A stretch of 16,685 bases of DNA from Pseudomonadota bacterium. Its GTDB lineage: Bacteria; Pseudomonadota; Alphaproteobacteria; Acetobacterales; Acetobacteraceae. The notes beneath the pieces were generated by a model. That model did no database searches, was not told the DNA's origin, and saw nothing but the letters and a program-made list of their open reading frames with translations. Within the stretch, counting starts at the first letter, position 1, and each line of letters starts with the position of its first letter. The stretch covers positions 1-16,685 of the forward strand of contig JAJZVE010000019.1 of NCBI GenBank assembly GCA_021845835.1, in the 5' to 3' direction. Both the position numbers and the translations under genes were made by a program. Below, piece by piece: positions 5,963 to 12,030 of this stretch.

Positions 5963-6371
5963 CCCCTGCGCGCCCCGGCCGCGCTGGTGGCGGCGAAGCG
6001 CCGGTCACGCGCGCGGTGTCGCGCTCACCGCCCCGCCGTGCCCGGTGCCGGTGAAGGGCAGCATCGCCAAGGCGCTGATGCTCGGCCTGCTGGGCACGGG
6101 CGCGCTGGCGAGCGGCGCCGCGGCCAGCGTCGCCTGGACCGCCCTGTCGCCGCCCGCTGCGCCGGCGATAGGGGTGCTGCCCGAGCTCGGGGCGGCGCCG
6201 GCGGCGTTCGACCGCGTGTGGCGCCCGGATGATTGCCGTGACGACTGCGGTGACGACGGCCACAGGCATCGGCGCCCGCCGCAGGACGTGCCGGAACCGA
6301 TGAGCCTGATCATTTTCGGCGAGGCGCTGGTCGGCCTCGCCGCGGCGCGCTGCCTGACGCGGACGTGGTAG
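5955..6371 (+). CDS. Membrane protein with PEP-CTERM-like C-terminal signal
   Basis: 138 residues. A basic N-terminus (RPRWWRRS) precedes a hydrophobic segment at about 36-62, probably a signal anchor. A Pro/Ala linker follows, then a Cys/Asp/His/Arg cluster (DDCRDDCGDDGHRHRR, 92-107) that could bind metal. The tail fits the PEP-CTERM sorting signal: VPEP (112-115), a hydrophobic helix of about 16 residues (SLIIFGEALVGLAAA) and an Arg-containing end. In bacteria that signal directs surface proteins to exosortase for cleavage. Such a protein is out of place in a replication cluster. The Glu inside the helix is unusual. Start ATG overlaps the previous gene by 8 bases; the end overlaps the helicase start. 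Confidence 0.65.
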   Translation: MRNPCAPRPRWWRRSAGHARGVALTAPPCPVPVKGSIAKALMLGLLGTGALASGAAASVAWTALSPPAAPAIGVLPELGAAPAAFDRVWRPDDCRDDCGDDGHRHRRPPQDVPEPMSLIIFGEALVGLAAARCLTRTW

Positions 6372-7726
6372 GCGGTCCACTCAAACCCCACCAGCAGGCG
6401 GGCGCGGCGTTCCTGGCGCAGCGCCCGTTCGGCCTGTTGGCGGACAGTCCCGGCGCCGGCAAGACGGCGACCCTGATCCGCGCCTGCGACCTCGCCAATG
6501 CCAACCGGGTATTGGTGTTCTGCCCGGCGGCGGTGCGTCCGCACTGGGAGTTGGAGTTCCTGCGCTGGCAGCGCACCGGCCGGCCGGTGCGGGCGCTGGC
6601 TGGCAACCCGAAAGCGCCGCCCGGCGCCGGCGTCACCATCATGGCGCACGCGGCGCTGGTGAAACCGGCGGAATATGCCCGGCTCTGGCACGCCGGCCCG
6701 TACGACGCGATCATCGTCGACGAGGGGCACGACTTCCGTGCCTATACCGCGGCGCGCGCCCGGCACCTCTACGCGCCGGCGCTGGCCGATCCGCAGGCGG
6801 CGATGGCCGCGCCGATGCCGGACGGGCTGTGGACCCGCGCGCGGCACGTCTGGCACGCGACCGGCACGCCGGTGGTGAATTCGGCCGCCGACCTCTATCC
6901 GCTGCTCGGTGGGCCGCTGGCCGGGCGCACGGATCTCGGGTCGCCGTCCTGGTGGGAGTTCTGCACCAAATTCACCGACCTCAAGCCCGACGGCTTCAAC
7001 GGCATGAAGCCGACCGGCGTGCGCGAGGCGGAGACGCTGCGCGCCACGTTGCGCCCCTGGACCTTGCGGCGCGACTTCGATGTCGGCGTGCCGCTGCGCA
7101 TCGACGCGGTGCCGTTGCCGGTGCCGGAGACCGCGCTGACCGAGGCGCTGGCCGGGCTGGAAGGCTGGACGCCGGAGAAGTTGCGCGAGGTGCTGGAGAG
7201 CGGCGAGGAACCGTCCGATGCGGCGATCAGCCGGGTGCGGCGCGCGCTCGGGCTGGCGAAGGCGCCGGCAGCCGCCGCAGCGATCGACCACGTCCTGCGC
7301 GACGGCGCCGGTCCGCTGGTGGCGTTCTACCATCATCGCGACGTGCGCGACGCGCTGCACCGGACGCTGACGCCGCGCTGGCGGGTCGGGTGGATCGACG
7401 GATCGGTCAACCGCGCGCAACTGCAGGCCGGCGTCGAGTGGTTCCAGGCCGGGCGGATGGATGTGCTGCTGGTGCAGACCCAGGCCGGCGGCACCGGTCT
7501 CACGCTGACGCGCGCCAATGTCGCGGCGGTGGTGGAGTTGCCTTGGACGGCGGCGGCGCTGCTGCAGGCGGTGAAGCGCGTGCATCGTCTTGGCCAGACG
7601 CGGCCGTGTTTCGGGGCGCTGCTGACCGCGCGCTGCTGGCTGGAGGATGTGATGCTGCGCGTGCTGGCGACCAAGAAATCCATGAGCGAAGAAATTTTCG
7701 GCCCGCTGACGGAACTGGTTGCCTGA
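6365..7726 (+). CDS. SNF2-type DNA helicase/translocase
   Basis: 453 residues, a compact phage-type SNF2 (superfamily 2) ATPase without accessory domains. Visible motifs: LKPHQQAGAAFL (6-17), Walker A DSPGAGKT (27-34), a DEGH box (119-122), ATGTPVVN as motif III, and in the second lobe AGGTGLTL as motif V and QAVKRVHRLGQTRP as motif VI with its arginines. All core residues are intact. It probably translocates on double-stranded DNA, removing proteins or remodelling forks, and in phages of this type it is found together with DUF2800, DUF2815 and family A polymerase genes, as here. The GTG start overlaps the preceding stop by 7 bases; no strong ribosome site is seen. Confidence 0.85.
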   Translation: MVGGPLKPHQQAGAAFLAQRPFGLLADSPGAGKTATLIRACDLANANRVLVFCPAAVRPHWELEFLRWQRTGRPVRALAGNPKAPPGAGVTIMAHAALVKPAEYARLWHAGPYDAIIVDEGHDFRAYTAARARHLYAPALADPQAAMAAPMPDGLWTRARHVWHATGTPVVNSAADLYPLLGGPLAGRTDLGSPSWWEFCTKFTDLKPDGFNGMKPTGVREAETLRATLRPWTLRRDFDVGVPLRIDAVPLPVPETALTEALAGLEGWTPEKLREVLESGEEPSDAAISRVRRALGLAKAPAAAAAIDHVLRDGAGPLVAFYHHRDVRDALHRTLTPRWRVGWIDGSVNRAQLQAGVEWFQAGRMDVLLVQTQAGGTGLTLTRANVAAVVELPWTAAALLQAVKRVHRLGQTRPCFGALLTARCWLEDVMLRVLATKKSMSEEIFGPLTELVA

Positions 7727-7747
7727 CCCACGAACTCGTGATAAATT
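7719..7747 (+). promoter_or_regulatory. Promoter with embedded palindromic operator
   Basis: TTGCCT (7719-7724), a 17-bp spacer and TAAATT (7742-7747) form a reasonable sigma-70 promoter. The spacer contains the dyad CACGA-AC-TCGTG (7729-7740), a perfect 5-bp inverted repeat in the ideal position for repression. The -35 box lies in the last codons of the helicase gene. It would drive the AT-hook protein and the genes after it. Confidence 0.5.
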
Positions 7748-7790
7748 CGCGGCCGGGATTGAGACAGTATCATATCGGCCGCTTTCCCAC

Positions 7791-7808
7791 GGCACGAAAG
7801 GCACGAAA
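7791..7808 (+). repeat. Tandem 9-bp direct repeat at a ribosome binding site
   Basis: GGCACGAAA occurs twice head to tail and ends exactly at the ATG at 7809. The second copy supplies the AAAGG sequence that serves as ribosome site. The repeat could tune translation through copy number or bind a protein; it may also be chance slippage. Confidence 0.6.
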
Positions 7809-8630
7809 ATGGAAATCATGCTGAAACTGACGGTCGGATCGGGCGTCAGCGCGCTCGCGATCGAGCAGTTTTTCACCTGGGCGCAGCGCATCGAGCAGGG
7901 CGGCGATCCGGTCGCGGATATCGCCCGGCACGCCGAGACGACGACCGTGGCGCGGGCCGAAGCGCCGAAGCAGATAACCGTGCCGGTCACGGTCGAACCG
8001 CAGGCGGCCAACGATGCCGGCGAGGAAGACGCGCCCGCACCGACCGCCGAGCAGCCGAAGAAGCGCCGCGGCCGTCCGCGCAAGACCCCCGAGGTGGCGC
8101 CGGCGGGCATGACGGCGGAGGATGACGCGCCCGAGGACGAGATCGAGGTCGAGGAGCCGGTAGTGCCGCCGGTCAACGCAGCCCCGCCGCCCGTCGTGGC
8201 CAGCCTGTCGGCCGAGCAGGCGCGCGCCGTGCTCGGCATGATGGCGGAACCGCCCGCCCCGGTCGCGGCGATCCCGGCGACGATCTCCCCCGCCGTGTCG
8301 GGCGTGGCGATCCCGCCAGCGGCCGAACCGGTCGCGCCTGCTCCGGTTGCCGTGCCGCCGCAACCCCCGCTCGCCGAGACCGCCATCCCGGCGGCGATGC
8401 CGGCGGTGCCGCCCGCCGCCGAGGTGGTGCAGGACGGCGTGCCGACCGTCGATCAGTTGCGCGCCGAATGCGCCAAGTGCATGTCGGTCGATCCGGCGCT
8501 GCCGTTCCAGATCATGACCAAGCAGTATGGTTTCGGCCGCGCCGACGCGGTGCCGCCGGAGAAGCGCGCCGAGGTGATGCTGGCGATCGCCGAGGCGCGC
8601 GAGGCGGCCCGCGCGGCGAAGGCGGCTTGA
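7809..8630 (+). CDS. AT-hook protein with Pro/Ala-rich linker
   Basis: 273 residues. The ATG follows AAAGG in a tandem repeat; the frame is open further left but that part would overlap the promoter. Residues 1-45 are a helical domain (ALAIEQFFTWAQRIEQGGD). At 84-92 lies an AT-hook, KKRRGRPRK, flanked by acidic stretches. Residues about 110-200 are a long Pro/Ala/Val linker. The end, about 206-273, looks like a small helical domain (VDQLRAECAKCMSVDPALPF, then KQYGFGRADAVPPEKRAEVM), similar in style to C-terminal modules on several phage DNA-metabolism proteins. AT-hooks bind the minor groove of AT-rich DNA. It could be a DNA-bridging or nucleoid-like protein. The family is unknown to me. Confidence 0.7.
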   Translation: MEIMLKLTVGSGVSALAIEQFFTWAQRIEQGGDPVADIARHAETTTVARAEAPKQITVPVTVEPQAANDAGEEDAPAPTAEQPKKRRGRPRKTPEVAPAGMTAEDDAPEDEIEVEEPVVPPVNAAPPPVVASLSAEQARAVLGMMAEPPAPVAAIPATISPAVSGVAIPPAAEPVAPAPVAVPPQPPLAETAIPAAMPAVPPAAEVVQDGVPTVDQLRAECAKCMSVDPALPFQIMTKQYGFGRADAVPPEKRAEVMLAIAEAREAARAAKAA

Positions 8631-8633
8631 CCG

Positions 8634-8939
8634 ATGAAGACGGTGCAGGACGTTATCACGCTGTTGCGGCGCGGTTGCCAGTCGGGCGACCCGCACCACA
8701 CACTTTATATCATGCCGTTGGCCGAAGCGACGCAGATGGCCGACATTCTGGACGCGGCCGAAACAACCCATTCGACCTCGGACGACGACGTGGTCGCGGC
8801 GCGCAAATGGGCGTTCGAGGTGCTCTGGCGCTCGGCGCCTTACACGACCAGTGATGAAAGCCTGGGGAGTCGCGCGATCGCGGAGCACGCGAATCTGCTG
8901 GCAGCATGGGCGCTGACGGGAGAGGTCTGGCCGGCATGA
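8634..8939 (+). CDS. Hypothetical protein
   Basis: 101 residues, not recognised, predominantly helical. It begins KTVQDVITLLRRG and has an acidic centre (DILDAAETTHSTSDDDVVAA). No membrane segment or nucleic acid-binding motif is evident. It starts 3 bp after the AT-hook gene's stop and its TGA overlaps the ATG of the DUF2800 gene, so it lies inside a coupled unit. Confidence 0.65.
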   Translation: MKTVQDVITLLRRGCQSGDPHHTLYIMPLAEATQMADILDAAETTHSTSDDDVVAARKWAFEVLWRSAPYTTSDESLGSRAIAEHANLLAAWALTGEVWPA

Positions 8940-10267
8940 ACGTGGTCGCCATCCCGCCGTCGCCGACCGTCTCGCCGGCCGAGCGGCTGGCGGCCCTGCA
9001 GGCGCGGCAGGCCCGCCGGGAAGTGTTGTTCCGGCCCTCCAGCACCGAACGCTGGATGGCCTGTGCCGGCTCGACGCAACTGGCGGTCGGCGTGCCGGCC
9101 GACCGCTCGTCGGACTACGCCCGCGAAGGCACGGCGGCGCACACCGTCGCCGAGCAGGCGCTGCGCGGCATCCGCCAGCCCGACGAGTGGACCGACCGCA
9201 TGGTGCAACTCGACGATGGCGGCCTGCACGGCGTGTTCGTCAAGGCCGAGATGGTCGAGGCGGTGCAGGTCTACGTCGACGAGGCGGCGAAATGGCGCAG
9301 CGCCGACTGCCGGGAGTTCGTCGAGCACCGCATGTCGCTGGCGCCGCTCGACCCGGACGATCCGCTGCTGGCGCAGGTGGCGGGCACGGCGGACCACGTC
9401 ATCCTCGATTACGTGTGCCGACGCATCGTCATCCGCGACCTGAAATACGGCGTCGGCGTGCCAGTCGCGCCCACCAGCCCGCAGTTGCGCGTCTACGGCC
9501 TGACGGCGCTGGCGACGTTCCCGCCGCCGGAGGGCGGCTGGGCGGAGGTGGTCTGCGAGGTGGTGCAACCGCGCCTGCCGAACGAGGACGACCGGGTGAA
9601 GTCGGTGCGCTATGAGCCGGTGGACCTGCTCGACTTCCTCGGCGACGTGTATGGCGCGCTGACGGCGGCGGTCGGCGACGATCCGCCGCTCACCCCGGAC
9701 CCGACCGGGAAATGGTGCCGCCGGTGTCCGGCGGCGGCACAGTGTCCGGCGCTGGCGCACCGCGCGCTGCTGGCCGGGCGCGATGCGTTCGGCGCGGTGC
9801 CGATCCAGGCCACCGCGCTGACACCGATGCCGCCCGCGCCGCGGGAGATCGTGCTGCCCGACCCGGCGCAGGCCGCGCCGGATGACATCGCCACCTGGCT
9901 CGATTCGCGCGCCGCGGTCGAGACGTTCTTCACTGCGGTCGCGCAGCGCGCGGTGCAACTGATCAGCGGCGGCACGAAAGTGCCGGGCTGGAAGCTGGTC
10001 TCGCGCTCGGGCAACCGGGTGTGGGCCGATCCGGACACCGCGCCGGGGGCGCTACTCGAACTCGGCCTGACGGTGGAGGCGATCCACACCGCGCCGAAAC
10101 TGAAATCGCCAGCGCAGGTGGAGAAACTGCTGCCGAAGGCGAAGCGCGACGCCATCGCGGAGATGGTGACGCGGCCGGAAGGCTCGCCGACGCTGGTGCG
10201 CGCCGACGACAAGCGCGACGCGCTGACACCGGTGTTCGGCCCAGTGATCGACGGAGAGGTAGCATGA
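8936..10267 (+). CDS. DUF2800 family nuclease, Cas4/RecB-like with Fe-S cysteines
   Basis: 443 residues. Expected to be a PD-(D/E)XK nuclease acting on DNA ends. Visible landmarks: AREGTAAHTVAEQAL with H69, E130, GTADHVIL with D153, RDLKYG with D168 and K170, and Q183 in SPQLRVYG, the usual H-D-DxK-Q order of RecB/Cas4 nucleases. C43 in WMACAGS and C261, C264, C270 in CRRCPAAAQC give the one-plus-three cysteine layout of the 4Fe-4S cluster in AddB and Cas4. The C-terminal 150 residues are helical with a basic face. The ATG at 8936 overlaps the previous TGA and has GGGAGAGG upstream. Its neighbour is the DUF2815 single-strand binder, a recurrent phage pairing. Catalysis is inferred from motifs. 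Confidence 0.85.
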   Translation: MNVVAIPPSPTVSPAERLAALQARQARREVLFRPSSTERWMACAGSTQLAVGVPADRSSDYAREGTAAHTVAEQALRGIRQPDEWTDRMVQLDDGGLHGVFVKAEMVEAVQVYVDEAAKWRSADCREFVEHRMSLAPLDPDDPLLAQVAGTADHVILDYVCRRIVIRDLKYGVGVPVAPTSPQLRVYGLTALATFPPPEGGWAEVVCEVVQPRLPNEDDRVKSVRYEPVDLLDFLGDVYGALTAAVGDDPPLTPDPTGKWCRRCPAAAQCPALAHRALLAGRDAFGAVPIQATALTPMPPAPREIVLPDPAQAAPDDIATWLDSRAAVETFFTAVAQRAVQLISGGTKVPGWKLVSRSGNRVWADPDTAPGALLELGLTVEAIHTAPKLKSPAQVEKLLPKAKRDAIAEMVTRPEGSPTLVRADDKRDALTPVFGPVIDGEVA

Positions 10268-10476
10268 GCGATACCGTCGCCTGGATATCGGGTGTCGTCG
10301 CGGCCGTCCTGATGCTGGCGATGCTGGTGGCCGGCCCCGCCACCTGCACCGTGCTGACGCAGCGCGAGATCACCAAGCAGGTGCAGGTGGCCTGCGGTGG
10401 TGATCTCAGCCACGACGCGGCCCGCTCGGCGGCCTGTGTGTTGGCGCTGCGCAAGCGCGCCAGCGACACGCAGTGA
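10264..10476 (+). CDS. Small membrane protein
   Basis: 70 residues with one N-terminal hydrophobic helix (VAWISGVVAAVLMLAMLVAG, about 5-24) and a short polar tail with three further cysteines (T-C-T after the helix, then VACGG and SAACVLAL). No signal-peptidase II box is convincing. Start ATG overlaps the DUF2800 stop as ATGA and GGAGAGG lies just upstream. It could be an anchor or an Rz/spanin-like or host-interaction peptide; nothing decides between these. Confidence 0.6.
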   Translation: MSDTVAWISGVVAAVLMLAMLVAGPATCTVLTQREITKQVQVACGGDLSHDAARSAACVLALRKRASDTQ

Positions 10477-10525
10477 CTTCGTAATTTTGCCGGCGCCGTG
10501 ATTTTTCCGCTTCCCAGCGGCAGTG

Positions 10526-10555
10526 TTTCGGACTAGGCTCGTTCCGTTGGCCGTG
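10526..10555 (+). promoter_or_regulatory. Candidate promoter upstream of the DUF2815 gene
   Basis: The 148-bp gap 10477-10624 holds TTCCCA, a 17-bp spacer and TAGGCT, the same pattern as the candidate promoter before the Cro-like gene (TTCCCT-17-TATGCT). The shared -10 surroundings read CTA(T/G)GCTC. The gap is notably richer in T than its flanks. Positions are approximate to a few bases. No terminator is visible after the preceding gene. Confidence 0.4.
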
Positions 10556-10624
10556 TTCCTGGCCTCCTTGCCCCGCACACGCTGACGCAGACCACCGCGA
10601 CCCATTCGCAACCACGAGGACACG

Positions 10625-11530
10625 ATGAACCAGATCACCCCCACCGCGCCCGACGCCTATCTCGCGGCCCAGACCGCGCCGCAGCAGGCGATCAAACTCG
10701 ACAAGACCGACAAGTTCACCGGCATCCGCATGATCACGCCGATCGGGCGCCTGTCCTTCGTCAACATCGTCGAGGCCAAGGCGGTCAATCAGGACGACGA
10801 GGGCAAGCCCGGCGCCAAGAAGTTCAGCCTGCAGATCGTGCTCAATCCGGCGTCCTGCGGCGATATCTGGAAGGCCGTGTGCATGGTCGCCAACGACCGC
10901 TGGCCGGCCGAGCAGGTGCCGAACCCGCAGACCGGCGAGATGACGCAGATCAACGGCGAACAGATGCTGCGCATGGGCCTGCTGCATTCGCCGTTGAGAA
11001 ACGGCGACCAGCAATACATGAAGAAGCCGGCCACCTACGGCATCTATCGCGGCCAGTTCTTCATCAACGCCGGCACCGGCGAGAAGTACCAGCCCGTCGT
11101 CTACGACCAGAACGGCCAGCCCGCCAACCCCGCCTCGATCTACTCGGGCTGCTACGGCCGGCTCTGGATCACCGTGCAGGCGTTCTGGCCGAAGCCCGGC
11201 CAGCAGGGCGCGCGCGGCAAGGGCGTGACGGCCTACCTGAACGGCGTGCAGTTCGTGCGCCACGGCGAGAAGCTCTCCGGGTTCGACGCGCTCGGCGCGG
11301 GCGCGGCGGCCTTCGCGGCGGCGCCGCTGGTGGAAGACCCGAGCATGTTCGGCATGAACACGGCGGGCGCCGTGCCCGGCGCACCGGCGGCAGCACCCGC
11401 GCCTGGTGGCTTTGCCGCTCCGCAGCCCGGTGCGCCTGCCGGGTTTGCCGCGCCGGCGGGCGGGATGCCGGCAGGGGCGCCGAACTGGGGCACCCCGGCG
11501 GTTGGCGGTGGCGCGGCCTTCCCCGGCTGA
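10625..11530 (+). CDS. DUF2815 phage single-stranded DNA-binding protein
   Basis: 301 residues. Residues about 20-215 match the DUF2815 family, thought to be an OB-fold ssDNA-binding protein of the T7 gp2.5 type: RMITPIGRLSFVNIVEAKAV at the start, KKFSLQIVLN, then GIYRGQFFINAG and SGCYGRLWITVQAFWPK, ending KGVTAYLNGVQFVRHGEKLSG. It should coat single strands at forks and assist annealing. The last 85 residues are a low-complexity Ala/Gly/Pro tail ending GGGAAFPG, without the acidic tip seen in gp2.5 or bacterial SSB. Between the DUF2800 nuclease and the polymerase, it completes the replication set. ATG follows ACGAGGACACG. Confidence 0.85.
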   Translation: MNQITPTAPDAYLAAQTAPQQAIKLDKTDKFTGIRMITPIGRLSFVNIVEAKAVNQDDEGKPGAKKFSLQIVLNPASCGDIWKAVCMVANDRWPAEQVPNPQTGEMTQINGEQMLRMGLLHSPLRNGDQQYMKKPATYGIYRGQFFINAGTGEKYQPVVYDQNGQPANPASIYSGCYGRLWITVQAFWPKPGQQGARGKGVTAYLNGVQFVRHGEKLSGFDALGAGAAAFAAAPLVEDPSMFGMNTAGAVPGAPAAAPAPGGFAAPQPGAPAGFAAPAGGMPAGAPNWGTPAVGGGAAFPG

Positions 11531-11539
11531 TCGCAACAC

Positions 11540-11565
11540 GGCCCCGGCATCGACGTGCTGGGGCC
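11540..11565 (+). other. Hairpin between DUF2815 and the next gene
   Basis: GGCCCCGGCA (11540-11549) pairs with TGCTGGGGCC (11556-11565) with one G-T wobble and a 6-nt loop, starting 10 bp after the DUF2815 stop. No T tract follows, so it is more likely an mRNA 3'-end stabiliser or attenuator, leaving excess DUF2815 transcript, than a full terminator. Confidence 0.5.
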
Positions 11566-11610
11566 ACCGCGAAAGAACACGCACAAACTCACGGCGAGGG
11601 CAACCAGCCA

Positions 11611-12030
11611 ATGACATCGGCGGCGTGGTACGCGCAACGGCGCCACTACCGGGATCTGCGCGACCGGTTGCTGGGCGAAGGCTTCGACGTGCTCGACGCC
11701 TGGACTGGGCGCCATTTACGCCTGCGCGTTCGGCGCGGCGGCCCTGAGGTGACGATCACCTGCGGCGGCACGCCGGCCGTGCCCGAACATGCCGTCGATA
11801 ACGTGCTCGGCATCCGCCCGTCGGCGATGCTGCTGCGGCGCCACACGAACGGCAACGAGCGGTGGCTGGTGCGGCTCGGCACCACCTCCGTGATCGCGGT
11901 GTGGCAGCCATTCGACGCGACAGTGCTGACCGTGCTGCCGGCCGACGCGCGCCAGTGGCAGCCACGGGTCTCGCCGCGCGGCCCGGGCCGCACTCGGCGC
12001 GAGCGCGTCCGCGAAGAAGTGTGGGAGTGA
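11611..12030 (+). CDS. Hypothetical protein
   Basis: 139 residues, not recognised. The ATG at 11611 has only a weak GAGGG upstream, and the frame extends left without a better start. The body alternates strands (HLRLRVRRGGPEVTITCGG; RWLVRLGTTSVIAVWQPFDA; TVLTVLPAD) and looks like an all-beta domain, with an Arg-rich C-terminus (PGRTRRERVREE). It may bind nucleic acid or the polymerase whose start overlaps its stop as GTGA. Confidence 0.65.
   Translation: MTSAAWYAQRRHYRDLRDRLLGEGFDVLDAWTGRHLRLRVRRGGPEVTITCGGTPAVPEHAVDNVLGIRPSAMLLRRHTNGNERWLVRLGTTSVIAVWQPFDATVLTVLPADARQWQPRVSPRGPGRTRRERVREEVWE

Noticed and set aside
6005..8386. Very long leftward open frame (793 codons) opposite four rightward genes
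   Set aside because: It spans several genes with recognisable products, shows Arg/Gly/Ser-rich non-protein-like composition and has no ribosome site; it is an open shadow frame.
7770..8888. Leftward 372-codon frame opposite the AT-hook gene
   Set aside because: Its Arg/His/Gly repeats mirror the Pro/Ala linker of the rightward gene on the other strand; no start signal.
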